64,000 nt of DNA from Gemmatimonadota bacterium (lineage in GTDB: Bacteria > Gemmatimonadota > Gemmatimonadetes > Gemmatimonadales > Gemmatimonadaceae). This document shows positions 30,845-39,805 of this stretch, piece by piece. Made by a program: the position numbers and the translations under genes. The DNA is taken from positions 32,340 to 96,339 of the forward strand of contig JAJPIM010000003.1 of assembly GCA_021324775.1 (NCBI GenBank), given 5' to 3'. Position 1 is the first letter of the stretch. Each line of letters opens with the position of its first letter. Under the pieces are notes generated by a model. That model made no database searches and was not told the DNA's origin. It saw nothing but the letters and a program-made list of their open reading frames with translations.

Positions 30845-32131
30845 TCAGTATTTCGGCGGCAACGTCTTGTACCGCTGTGTCAGCAGATCCTCGCGCAACG
30901 GCTCCGTGTATTCACGCCCACGGACCAACACATGCTCGGCACGGGTGCTCAGCTCGAACGGGTCGCCGCTCCACACGACGACGTTTGCCTCACGCCCCGC
31001 GGCCAGTGAGCCGATCCGGTCGGCGATCCCGAACACCTCGGCCGGCGCCAGTGTGACGGCGCGCAGCGCGTCGTCCCACGGCATCCCGTAGGCGACCGCC
31101 GTCCCCGCGTCCTGGCTGACGTTGCGCGCGTTGAACACCCCGGCATCCTCCACATCCGAGTTGCCGGTGAGCACCACCTCGACCCCCGCGCGACGGAGAA
31201 GCGCCGCGTTGTCCTGCCGCTGGCCCAGCGTGCCGAAGCTCTGTGGGGCGTTGTCCAGCGCGCCGGTCAGCACCGGCACGTGGGCTGCCGCGAGCGCCGG
31301 CGCGACCCGCCACGCCTCCGCGCCGCCGCCGATGATGATCTTGATGCCGTATTCGTGGCCGAGGCGGATGGCGTTCTCGATGTCGCTCGCGCGGTCGGCG
31401 TAGACGAGCAGCGGCTCGCGGCCCGATACCACCGGTACGAGCGCCGCCAACTCACGGGGCGCCGCCGAGAGGCGGTGCAGACCCCCGCGATCGTAGTCCG
31501 CGGGGCGCCGCGCGTAGATGCGCACATCGTCGAAGAGTCCACGCAACCGGCCGATCAACTCGCCGCGCGCCCCCAGACCGGCGCGCTCCGCGCTCGCGAT
31601 CTGCGCGACCATCGCCGCGGGCGCCCTGACCACAAACCCCGGCGCCGGTCCCGCCACCAGGTCGATCGCCGCCGCCTGGCCGAACACAATTTCGCCGTTA
31701 GGCACCATCACGACGCTCGTCACGCCGCCCGCCCGCGTTTGCGGAATCATCTCGGATTCGGGATTCAATCCATCCACCATCGCGAAGCTGGCCGCGATGC
31801 CATGGTCGCCGGCGGCTCGGTCGTCGACCGTCTGGGGTACCGCGTCCACCTCGACCAGTCCGACCGACGCGCCGGTGTTGACCAGTCCCGGCGTCACCCA
31901 CTTTCCGGTCGCGTCAATCGTGGTCGCACCGGCCGGTACGGCAACGTTCGCCCCCACGGCCACGATGCGGCCATCCCGAATCAGCACCGTGCCCCGGTCG
32001 ATCTCAGGGCCGCTCACCGGATACACGGTCCCGCCGACGATGGCTACGGTCTGCGCGCCAACTGTGGATCCGGCAATGGCGCCCAGTACGGCCCCCGCGC
32101 CAATCGCGCACATGCGAAGACGGGTGCTCAT
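30845..32131 (-). CDS. Secreted amidohydrolase-family protein lacking the HxH metal motif
   Basis: The 428-residue protein has a signal peptide (MSTRLRMCAIGAGAVLGAIA, cleavage near VGAQ) and the beta-sandwich plus TIM-barrel style of imidazolonepropionase-like amidohydrolases, with TPGLVNTGASVGL, TGNSDVEDAG and AAGREANVVVWSGDPFEL. At the place where active members have PGLIDxHxH it reads PGLVNTGAS, so the first metal pair is missing. It overlaps the upstream amidohydrolase by four bases (ATGA). It may be a non-catalytic partner (inference). Confidence 0.8.
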   Translation of the reverse strand: MSTRLRMCAIGAGAVLGAIAGSTVGAQTVAIVGGTVYPVSGPEIDRGTVLIRDGRIVAVGANVAVPAGATTIDATGKWVTPGLVNTGASVGLVEVDAVPQTVDDRAAGDHGIAASFAMVDGLNPESEMIPQTRAGGVTSVVMVPNGEIVFGQAAAIDLVAGPAPGFVVRAPAAMVAQIASAERAGLGARGELIGRLRGLFDDVRIYARRPADYDRGGLHRLSAAPRELAALVPVVSGREPLLVYADRASDIENAIRLGHEYGIKIIIGGGAEAWRVAPALAAAHVPVLTGALDNAPQSFGTLGQRQDNAALLRRAGVEVVLTGNSDVEDAGVFNARNVSQDAGTAVAYGMPWDDALRAVTLAPAEVFGIADRIGSLAAGREANVVVWSGDPFELSTRAEHVLVRGREYTEPLREDLLTQRYKTLPPKY

Positions 32132-33714
32132 CGGGGTGCGCCTCCCGTCACGAGCGCGGTATCGGCCGGCACGTATCCAAGCTCGAAGTCGGTTCGCCAG
32201 TGCTGCGCCGGATCACTCCGGTCGTAGAGGAGCGCCCCGTCGATCCAGACTTTGTCAGCGTGCGCGTATACGCTGAATGGGTCGCCCGACCAGAGCACCA
32301 CGTCGGCGTCTTTGCCTGGTTCCAGCGATCCGATCTTGTCGTCGAGACCCAGCGCCCATGCGGGATTGATCGTCATCCACTTCACCGCCTGCTCCTCCGT
32401 CACCGGAATGCCGGCGGCAGCACCGGCCCGCATCGCCTTGGCGACTTCCTGATTCAGCCGCTGTATGCCGAGGGGGTCGTCGGAGTGGATCATCGCCTTG
32501 GCGCCGGCCCGATCCGTCAGCGCGAGATTCGTCCGGATCGCATCGAACGATTCCATCTTGAATCCGCCCCAATCCGCCCACTCCGCGGCGGCGATCCCGT
32601 TCTTCGCGAGCAGGTCGGCGATCTTGTATCCCTCGACGGCGTGGTGAAACGCGCGGATCTGGTAGCCGAACTCGTGAGAGACGTCGATCATCTGGGCCAT
32701 CTCGTCGGCGCGATAGCAGTGCATGTGCACGTAGATGTTGCCACGCAGCACCTCCGCCAGCGTCTCCAGGCCGAGATCGCGGGGAGGCGGGTCTCCCTTG
32801 TGGTCGGCATTCCATTTGTCCCACCGGCGGCGGTACTCAGCGGCCTGGATCCATGCCTTGCGGTAGCCGGCCACGTTGCCCATTCGTGTGGATGGGCCGC
32901 GTTTCTCGTAGGTGCGTTTGGGGTTCTCGCCACACGCCATCTTGAGTCCGTATTTGGCGCCGGGGAACTTCATGCCCTGGACGGTGCGCGACGGAACGAC
33001 CTTGAGCACTGCGCTGCGGCCGCCGATCAGGTTCGCGGACCCGGGTAGGATCTGTACCGTGGTCACGCCGCCAGCCAGCGCGCGCGGGAAATACGGGTCC
33101 TGGGGCCAGACGGAATGCTCGGCCCAGACGTACGGGGTCGTCGGATCGGTCGCCTCGTTGCCGTCCAAGTTCGCGTCGACGCCGGGCGCGGCGTAGACAC
33201 CCATGTGCGAGTGCACGTCGATGATCCCCGGCGTCACGTACCGTCCATGTCCATCGATTACCACGGCGTCGGGCGGTGCGTCGACTGACGCGCCGACCGC
33301 GATGATCTTTCCGTCGCGCAGCAGGATCGATGCGTCGTGCATCACCGGGCCGGCTGCCGTCAGGATCGTGGCGCCGCGAATCACCGTCGTCCGCGACGCG
33401 AACGGCGTGTACGTGCTCGGGAATGGGTTCGCGTTCGGCACGGACAGCATGCCGGGCAGCGGCGTCGTATCCGCCGTGGGGGTCGCAGGCTTGCCAGCCA
33501 CTGCCGCCGCACCGGGATTCGGCGCAGGCGTCGTGACCGGCGCGGCATGTCCCGCGGTGCACCCGAGTGCGACGACGAGGACGGCGGCGACCGCGAGGCG
33601 GATCGTTGCGGCCCGAGCCGGGCCATCGTATCGAACGCCGGGTGTGTGCCGAGCGTGGGAGAGAGTGCTGCGCACGCGTGACATCGTATGGTGTGAGTCC
33701 GGGGAAGGCGTCAT
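32128..33714 (-). CDS. Amidohydrolase-family lipoprotein
   Basis: This amidohydrolase has intact metal ligands: TPGIIDVHSHMGVYAAPG (HxH), a later histidine in IYVHMHCYRADEM and the C-terminal EPGKDADVVLWSGDPFSVYA. Near the N terminus a hydrophobic stretch ends AVLVVALGC, a lipobox, so it is probably a lipoprotein. I start at ATG 33714; a TTG at 33753 only adds 13 residues. It is the first gene of a two-gene unit with the downstream amidohydrolase, which looks like a diverged duplicate. Substrate unknown; the family includes imidazolonepropionase and peptidase-type members. Confidence 0.85.
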   Translation of the reverse strand: MTPSPDSHHTMSRVRSTLSHARHTPGVRYDGPARAATIRLAVAAVLVVALGCTAGHAAPVTTPAPNPGAAAVAGKPATPTADTTPLPGMLSVPNANPFPSTYTPFASRTTVIRGATILTAAGPVMHDASILLRDGKIIAVGASVDAPPDAVVIDGHGRYVTPGIIDVHSHMGVYAAPGVDANLDGNEATDPTTPYVWAEHSVWPQDPYFPRALAGGVTTVQILPGSANLIGGRSAVLKVVPSRTVQGMKFPGAKYGLKMACGENPKRTYEKRGPSTRMGNVAGYRKAWIQAAEYRRRWDKWNADHKGDPPPRDLGLETLAEVLRGNIYVHMHCYRADEMAQMIDVSHEFGYQIRAFHHAVEGYKIADLLAKNGIAAAEWADWGGFKMESFDAIRTNLALTDRAGAKAMIHSDDPLGIQRLNQEVAKAMRAGAAAGIPVTEEQAVKWMTINPAWALGLDDKIGSLEPGKDADVVLWSGDPFSVYAHADKVWIDGALLYDRSDPAQHWRTDFELGYVPADTALVTGGAPR

Positions 33715-33827
33715 GGGCCGCGAATAGTACGATCCGGTGGCGATGCTCCGCAATCAGCCGATCGCTGCGTTCACGCGATCCCGCGGCGTCGCGTGGTCTC
33801 GCGTGAGGATCTTCTCATGTCACGTTG

Positions 33828-34565
33828 TTAGTGGCGCGGCTTTCCGAGTTCGTTGCCTATCGTGCCGCAGATGTCCGTGCACACGGCATCGACGCCCAGC
33901 GCGGCGAGCCTGCGTGCATCGGCGAGGTCGTTGACCGTCCACGCGATCATCCGTCCACCGGCCGAGTGAATACGCGCGACGAGATCGGCGTCGATCATGT
34001 CCCATCGCTGCCAGTAGTCGCGCGCGCGGGCATCACCCAGCGCCGCGGCCGGATCGATGAGATAACTGTCGAGGAGGATGCCGCCCGGGATGCCTGGCGC
34101 GATCGCCGACGCGCGGAGGGCGACGCGGTGATCGAATCCGTGGATCGCGCACGAGACTCCGGTCTGGCCCGCGCAGCGGACGACCGCATCCACGGCGGCA
34201 GGGGCCTTCACCTCGATGTATACCGTGGCGAGCGCGCCGACGAGATCCAGTACCTCGGCGAGTGTCGGGACCGGCACGCCGGGCGCGAGCGGCCGGGCGC
34301 GGACGGCGTCGTACGTGAGATCGCGAATCTCCAGCGATGGTGAGCCGCCGGGACTCGGCGGAGGAGCATGGAGGGCCGAGTCGTGGTGTACCACCACCAC
34401 CCCGTCGGACGTCAAATGGACGTCCAGCTCGATACCATTCGCGCCGTATTCGAGCGCTCGCCGGAACCCTGGCAGGGAGTTCTCGGGGTGCTCTCGCGGC
34501 GTGCCCCGGTGGGCGATGATTTCGAGGTGGCCCCGTCGGTGCGCAGGAACAGTGTCGTTGGGCAC
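33828..34565 (-). CDS. Glycerophosphodiester phosphodiesterase
   Basis: The 245-residue protein has the GDPD signature: IIAHRGTPREHPENSLPGF, the metal pair in GIELDVHLTSDGVVVVHHD, and the late PVPTLAEVLDLV and YIEVKAP segments. It splits glycerophosphodiesters from phospholipid turnover to glycerol-3-phosphate and an alcohol. There is no signal peptide, so a cytoplasmic enzyme is likely. GTG start, divergent from the ECF sigma gene. Confidence 0.92.
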   Translation of the reverse strand: MPNDTVPAHRRGHLEIIAHRGTPREHPENSLPGFRRALEYGANGIELDVHLTSDGVVVVHHDSALHAPPPSPGGSPSLEIRDLTYDAVRARPLAPGVPVPTLAEVLDLVGALATVYIEVKAPAAVDAVVRCAGQTGVSCAIHGFDHRVALRASAIAPGIPGGILLDSYLIDPAAALGDARARDYWQRWDMIDADLVARIHSAGGRMIAWTVNDLADARRLAALGVDAVCTDICGTIGNELGKPRH

Positions 34566-34680
34566 CGAGCCAAGCTAGGCCAACCCTTGGACGCGTGAAA
34601 GGCCGGGCTAACTTGCTTTCGGCCGTCCATTTTGGAGGACAGCAGTTGTCCTTAACGATAGCCAGCCGGTCACGTCAGAC

Positions 34681-35292
34681 GTGTGTGCGGCAGTGAGTAA
34701 ATCCGGGCGTCCGGACCTGGCCCAGGCCGAGCCCTCGCGCGGGCAAGATGACGCCGAGGATCGCGCGTTGGTGGCCCGGTGGCTGGGCGGCGACGAGCGA
34801 GCGGCGACGCTGCTGGTGGAGCGGCACGCATCGGCGCTGGCCCGGTTCGCGGCCAGCCTGACCGGCGGGCGCGGGCAGGGTGCGAGCGAGGTCGATGATC
34901 TGGTGCAGGACACGTTCGTGCGGGCGTTCCAGTCGCTGGCGGATTTTCGCGGCGAGAGTTCGTTGCGGACGTGGCTGTTCACGATCGAGCGGCGGTTGCT
35001 GGTGGATCGCCGCCGGTCGGAGCGGCGGCGGCCGGACAGAGTGGAGATCGGAGAGGAAGACGCGGCCACGGAGTACACGGCGCTCGATGCCATGGTCGCG
35101 GGTGAGACCGAAGGACGGATCCGGCGATCACTCGAGCGGTTGTCGCCGATGCAGCGAGAGGTGTTTACGCTGCGAGTGGCCGAAGGGTTGTCGTACAAGG
35201 AGATTGCCGGCGTTGTGGGCAGCACGGAAGGCGCGGCGCGCGTTCATTACCACAATGCCGTGCGGGTGATCAAGGAGCACGTCGATGCGTGA
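34681..35292 (+). CDS. RNA polymerase ECF-type sigma factor
   Basis: The 203-residue protein has sigma region 2 (VDDLVQDTFVRAFQSLADFRG) and region 4 (LSPMQREVFTLRVAEGLSYKEIA). The only good in-frame start is GTG 34681 (or GTG 34693). A clear GGAGG at 34634-34638 lies too far upstream and instead fits a TTG at 34646 that opens only a 16-codon frame. The anti-sigma gene overlaps its 3' end by eight bases, so the pair is translationally coupled. Confidence 0.9.
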   Translation: MCAAVSKSGRPDLAQAEPSRGQDDAEDRALVARWLGGDERAATLLVERHASALARFAASLTGGRGQGASEVDDLVQDTFVRAFQSLADFRGESSLRTWLFTIERRLLVDRRRSERRRPDRVEIGEEDAATEYTALDAMVAGETEGRIRRSLERLSPMQREVFTLRVAEGLSYKEIAGVVGSTEGAARVHYHNAVRVIKEHVDA

Positions 35293-35938
35293 ATGCGACA
35301 ACGAAGACTTGCGGGACGCGTTGCCTGGGTACGTCGCTGGCCGGTTGGCCGGTCCGGACCGCGCGCGCGTAGCCGAGCATGTCACCGGCTGTGCGGACTG
35401 CGCAGCCGAGGCGGAGCTGCTTCGCGTGGCGCAGCAGGTGATGACGCGGGACGTGCCTCGAATCGACGTCGGCCGCATTGTCGCGGCGCTGCCTGCGCCG
35501 CCACGGGCCGTCGCGCGCTCGGACGCAGGCATTGCGACCGCCGGACGCGGCGCACGGGCGGTCGCGCAGCGCCCCGTGCGGGCGAGCGGTTTTCGTCCGA
35601 TCTGGACCGGTTGGCGAATCGCGGCGGCGGTATCGACGATCGCGGTCGGGGGGTTGTCGGTCGCGGTCCTGCGGAATCTCGTCGCAGACCGGCACGGGCC
35701 GGCCGCCCTGCCGCCTGTCGTGGCGTCTGCCACCCCGCAGAGCGCCCCGGCGACGCCGGGCGGTGATACGGAGCATATCGCCTCGGCCGGCACGGGGATG
35801 GCATTGGGGGGTGGCCTGTCGGATCTCAGTGACGTCGAGATGGAGGGGCTCCTCAAGGATCTGGACGGTATCGAGGCATCGCCGCCGGACGAGCCGGACG
35901 CCGCGGCGCCCGGTCTCCATTCTGCGGTGGTTCAGTGA
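35285..35938 (+). CDS. Zinc-finger anti-sigma factor, single-pass membrane
   Basis: The N terminus has the zinc-binding anti-sigma domain: Cys4, then HVTGCADC (HxxxCxxC, residues 32-39). A membrane helix follows at about residues 115-140 (RIAAAVSTIAVGGLSVAVL), and the rest is Pro/Ala-rich and extracytoplasmic. It should bind the sigma factor encoded just upstream and release it on a signal from outside (inference from the family). It overlaps both neighbours by four to eight bases. Confidence 0.85.
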   Translation: MRECDNEDLRDALPGYVAGRLAGPDRARVAEHVTGCADCAAEAELLRVAQQVMTRDVPRIDVGRIVAALPAPPRAVARSDAGIATAGRGARAVAQRPVRASGFRPIWTGWRIAAAVSTIAVGGLSVAVLRNLVADRHGPAALPPVVASATPQSAPATPGGDTEHIASAGTGMALGGGLSDLSDVEMEGLLKDLDGIEASPPDEPDAAAPGLHSAVVQ

Positions 35939-36525
35939 GGAGAGCGCTGATCGCCGGCGCGTGCCGCGCCGGGCGCGCTGGCGTGTCCCGCAGTTCGGGA
36001 TGCATTGCCGGCTTCGCGTTCGCGCTGCTGCTGGCGGGAGTGACGGAACCGGCCAGGGCACAAGCGACGCCGAAGGACACGGGTGCTGCGATGACCGGTG
36101 CGGGCGGGCCGCGGCGCCAGATGCTGGAGCAGCGCGTGCGCGAGCGTTTCGAGCAGATCGTCCGGCAACGTCTGCAACTCACCGACGACCAGATGCAGAG
36201 GCTCCGCCAGACGAACCAGCGGTTCGCGGCGCGGCGCCGGGAACTGACCGAGCAGGAACGTGGGCTGCGGAGCGAGATTCGCCGGGAATTGCAGCCCGGC
36301 GTCGCGGCCAATCAGACGCACGTCGCGGCGCTCGCCGATTCGCTGTTCGCGATCCAGCACCAGCGTCTCGACATGGCGGAGGCGGAGCAGAAGGAGTTGG
36401 CGACCTACCTGTCGCCCGTGCAGCGAGTGCGCTTCTACGGTTTGCAGGAGCAGCTCCGGCGCCGGCTGGAGATGATCCGCCAGCGGCGGCAGGGCGCGGC
36501 GGCGGCCGCATCGCGCGCGCCCTGA
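35935..36525 (+). CDS. Spy/CpxP-like periplasmic protein
   Basis: A signal-peptide-like hydrophobic segment (CIAGFAFALLLAGVTEPARA, cut near ARAQA) is followed by a long helical, Arg/Gln/Glu-rich part with the spaced RQRLQLTDDQMQRLRQT and YLSPVQRVRFYGLQEQL repeats. This LTxxQ-helix-LxxxQ pattern resembles Spy/CpxP or heavy-metal-resistance periplasmic chaperones. GTG start in a four-base overlap with the anti-sigma gene, so it may be part of that envelope-stress unit. Confidence 0.65.
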   Translation: MRRALIAGACRAGRAGVSRSSGCIAGFAFALLLAGVTEPARAQATPKDTGAAMTGAGGPRRQMLEQRVRERFEQIVRQRLQLTDDQMQRLRQTNQRFAARRRELTEQERGLRSEIRRELQPGVAANQTHVAALADSLFAIQHQRLDMAEAEQKELATYLSPVQRVRFYGLQEQLRRRLEMIRQRRQGAAAAASRAP

Positions 36526-36616
36526 CGGATCGAGGGCGTTCCTGGCGTCCTCTCCGGATCACGGCGAGTATTCATCACCTCGAACCCGATATGGTGCGCA
36601 TCGACCGGAGCGCGAG

Positions 36617-37162
36617 ATGATGCATCCGTGGCATGATTTGCCGCCGGGCAAACACCCGCCCGACGAAGTCACCTCAATCATCGAGATTCCGACGCGGAGC
36701 CGGAACAAGTACGAACTCGACAAGGCCTCGGGGATGTTTCGCCTGGATCGCGTCCTGTACTCGGCCGTCCACTATCCAGGCGATTACGGCTTCATCCCGC
36801 GTACGCTCGCCGAGGACGGGGATCCCTGCGACGTGCTCGTCCTTGTGACGGAGCCGACATTCACCGGATGCGAGATCAGCGTGCGGCCCATCGGTATGCT
36901 TCGGATGACCGATCGGGGTGAGCCTGACCCGAAGATCCTCGCGGTTCCTGCGTCCGATCCGTTCCAGAACGAATATTTCGACGTCGCCGACATTCCCCGG
37001 CACACATTGAGCGAGATCCAGCACTTCTTCCAGGTCTACAAGGACCTGGAAGGCAAACGGGTCGAGATCGGCGGGTGGGAGAAGAGTGAGGCGGCGATGC
37101 GGGAGATCATGGACTCGATCGGGCGTTACCAGGCCGCACACCTGAAGCGCGGCGGTCGATGA
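36617..37162 (+). CDS. ppa: Inorganic pyrophosphatase
   Basis: A family I soluble pyrophosphatase of 181 residues. The metal-binding signature reads EDGDPCDVLV (normally D-[SGDN]-D-[PE]-[LIVMF]-D), with the YPGDYGFIPRTL lead-in and the KILAVP and HFFQVYKDLEGK segments in order. It removes pyrophosphate from biosynthetic reactions in the cytoplasm. ATG start (two adjacent ATGs at 36617 and 36620). Confidence 0.95.
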   Translation: MMHPWHDLPPGKHPPDEVTSIIEIPTRSRNKYELDKASGMFRLDRVLYSAVHYPGDYGFIPRTLAEDGDPCDVLVLVTEPTFTGCEISVRPIGMLRMTDRGEPDPKILAVPASDPFQNEYFDVADIPRHTLSEIQHFFQVYKDLEGKRVEIGGWEKSEAAMREIMDSIGRYQAAHLKRGGR

Positions 37163-37312
37163 CGGCTCTCCCCGGGCGTGGTCTCGCCCGCAAATGGACG
37201 ACCCGAAGCCTCGCGCCGCAGAGGCGCGCCCGAACTATCGATATCCTGCGGGTCACGCCGGGTTGATGGAGGGTGGTGCGCTAGATTGTGCGCGCCCCCT
37301 CATCTGAGACCC

Positions 37313-38173
37313 GTGGCCATTCTCCTCGCTCTCGCATCGGCGGCGCTGTACGGCGCGGCCGATTTCCTCGGCGGCTTCGCCAGCAAGCGCGCACCCGTGC
37401 TCTCGGTGCTCGTCCTCTCGCAACTGGTGAGCGTCGCCACCGTACTGGTCGCGCTGTGCATCTTTCCGCCGGCGGTCGTGCATCGCGCCGACCTGGCGTG
37501 GGGCGCGGTCGCGGGTCTGGTCGGCGGGGCGGGGCTGGTGTTGTTCTACGCCGGACTCGCGAGCGGCACGATGAGCGTGTTTGCGCCGATCACGGGCGTG
37601 GCGGCGATCGCGGTTCCGGTCCTCGTCGGTCTGGTCGAGGGTGAGCGCCCGCGCCCGGCCCCGCTGGCGGGAATCATGCTCGCCGCGGTCGCCGTGTGCT
37701 GTGTAAGTATTGCGATCGTGCCGCGCGGTACCGACGGACGGGTGTCATTGCGGGCGGCGATCTCCGGCCGGGAGCTCATGACTGCGATCCTGGCAGGCGG
37801 CGCGTTCGGCGTCTTTTATGTGGCGATCAAGCACGCCGCGCCGGCGGCTGGTCTGTGGCCGTTGTGTGCGGCGCGTGGCACGTCCGTCGTCGCGTTCGCC
37901 GTAGCTGCGGTAGCAACTGGACGAGGGCTGCGCGCGCCTCGCACGGTGCTGCCGGTGATCGGGTGGACCGGCATCGTGGACATGGTCGCGAACATCTGCT
38001 TCGTCCTGGCATTGGCGCGAGGGATGCTCAGCATCGTGGCGACACTGGCATCGCTCTATCCTGCCGCGACCGTGGTGCTGGCGCGGATCGTCCTGCGCGA
38101 GCGGCTCGGACCGGTGCAGGGGATCGGCTTGGGTGTGGCAACGATTGCGGTCGGGCTCATGTCGTTGGGGTGA
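37313..38173 (+). CDS. EamA/DMT-family transporter
   Basis: About ten hydrophobic helices in 286 residues, in two repeats, are typical for the EamA (drug/metabolite) family. The start GTG at 37313 opens directly with the first helix (VAILLALASAALYGAADFLG); upstream in-frame sequence is hydrophilic and not protein-like. Substrate cannot be predicted. About 150 bases of non-coding sequence separate it from ppa, so it likely has its own promoter. Confidence 0.8.
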   Translation: MAILLALASAALYGAADFLGGFASKRAPVLSVLVLSQLVSVATVLVALCIFPPAVVHRADLAWGAVAGLVGGAGLVLFYAGLASGTMSVFAPITGVAAIAVPVLVGLVEGERPRPAPLAGIMLAAVAVCCVSIAIVPRGTDGRVSLRAAISGRELMTAILAGGAFGVFYVAIKHAAPAAGLWPLCAARGTSVVAFAVAAVATGRGLRAPRTVLPVIGWTGIVDMVANICFVLALARGMLSIVATLASLYPAATVVLARIVLRERLGPVQGIGLGVATIAVGLMSLG

Positions 38174-38204
38174 GCGCCGGCGCCGTGGTGACCCAAGCGA
38201 CGCG

Positions 38205-39581
38205 CTAGCCCGTCTGTGGCGCGGTCCGCTCGAGCGCTGCGCGGTCCCAGTTGCCAAGATCCGCGGCGGCCGAGTAGGCCGATTGCAGGAAGTCGAGGAG
38301 GGCGTCGTCCGGTGAGGGCGCCGACCGGACGGCGTCGTAGGGGAGGATGAACTCGCCCATCTCGCGGTGGTAGTATGCGGCCCCCGGCTGGATCGCGGCC
38401 GCGGCGAAGCCTTTGGGTTCGGGTGCGGCGTAGGCGTAGAATGCGGCCTCCTGCACGGGTCCACTGCCAGGCCAGAAGCCGGCGCTGATCACCTCATGCG
38501 AGTAGGCTTCCCGGGTCATGGCGTCGGCATCCGGCCTGGGAGGTGCGACGCGGCCCGAGAATCTGGTGACCGCGAGATCGAAGCTTCCCCAGAAGAAGTG
38601 GACGGGGCTGGATTTGCCGAGGAACCGGCCGCGGAACTGCTTGAAGACGCGGTCGGCCTGAACGAGCGCGCGCCAGAACCGGAACGCGGCGTCCGGATCG
38701 TAGGATGCGTGCGTGCGGTCGACACCGAACGCGATCGGATTCGGTACCTCGACCGGCCGCGGCCAGATCGTGGCGCCGATGCCCAGCTCGCGGAGCGCGG
38801 ACATATATTCGGCGTAGAAATCCGCCACCGAGCGGGGTGCCAGGGCGAGCGTGCGGATCGCGCCATCGCTGGTGCGGATCTCGAGGACGTGCGCGAGGAA
38901 ATCGAACTCCACCTCGAACGTCCGCCACGCCGAGGGGATCGGCGATGTCGTGAGTCCGTGCGAGCTGACGTAGAGCGTGACGTTCCACCAGTGGTTGACC
39001 AGCGGCGTGAGGGCGAGCCGCGTCTTGCCCACGATCTGGGTCCACATGTGGAGCGTAGCGTACGTGTCGCGCCAGCCGTCGAGGGCGAGTGACGGCCAGG
39101 GGTCGCCCGCGCCCGCGTTGATGCTGGTGGCCGCGGCCGGTTCAGGCGGGACGACGTAAGCCTCGGCCTCGATCTCGACGAGCATTGCGGGGTCGATGAG
39201 CCGGCGCACTTCGACCATGGTGGCGGTGGGCCGAATCGAGCCGAAGGTCTCACCGTGCGCGCGTCCGACGCGCTCCCAGTCGTTGATGTTGGTGACGTAG
39301 ATCCGGGTGCGGACGACATCGGCGAGCGATGCGCCGGCGCGGGCCAGCGCGGTGCCGATGTTCGCGATCGCCTGCACCGTCTGCGCGTACGGGTCACCAG
39401 CGCCGATGATATTGCCGTCGGGCCCCGTGGCGGTGGTGCCCGAGACGTGGACGTGGCGGCCGACGCGGACCGCGCGCGAGTACCCGACCAGGGGTTCCCA
39501 GGGCGTGCCGGTCGAAACGGTGACTCGCGGCGTCTGCGTCGCCGGAGCGGGGGAGTCGGCGGACGATGCCGGTGTGGGCAC
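38205..39581 (-). CDS. RidA (YjgF) domain fused to DUF5996
   Basis: The N-terminal 150 residues are a RidA-like domain ([56 protein letters not shown]). RidA proteins deaminate reactive enamines. The rest (about 158-450) matches DUF5996: [39 protein letters not shown] and [18 protein letters not shown] use GTG 39581, which has AGGAG five bases upstream, rather than TTG 39608. The gene is convergent with the EamA gene. Confidence 0.82.
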   Translation of the reverse strand: MPTPASSADSPAPATQTPRVTVSTGTPWEPLVGYSRAVRVGRHVHVSGTTATGPDGNIIGAGDPYAQTVQAIANIGTALARAGASLADVVRTRIYVTNINDWERVGRAHGETFGSIRPTATMVEVRRLIDPAMLVEIEAEAYVVPPEPAAATSINAGAGDPWPSLALDGWRDTYATLHMWTQIVGKTRLALTPLVNHWWNVTLYVSSHGLTTSPIPSAWRTFEVEFDFLAHVLEIRTSDGAIRTLALAPRSVADFYAEYMSALRELGIGATIWPRPVEVPNPIAFGVDRTHASYDPDAAFRFWRALVQADRVFKQFRGRFLGKSSPVHFFWGSFDLAVTRFSGRVAPPRPDADAMTREAYSHEVISAGFWPGSGPVQEAAFYAYAAPEPKGFAAAAIQPGAAYYHREMGEFILPYDAVRSAPSPDDALLDFLQSAYSAAADLGNWDRAALERTAPQTG

Positions 39582-39805
39582 AGCGGCTCCTGTGGAAAGG
39601 CGCGCCAATCAGGGTGTCGACGATGGCGCCGGACCCTCCTGCAGTCAACCTACCCTGGTGCGAGCACGCGAAACTGCGGGCCAGGCGCCCGGATTGACTG
39701 AGACGTGGTAGACTTAGGGAGCACGGGCATGCGCCTTGCGCCGGCGTGCGGCCGGATGGCGCCGATCGATCGGGAGACCCGATATGGCATCGTGAGGGAA
39801 TCGCC

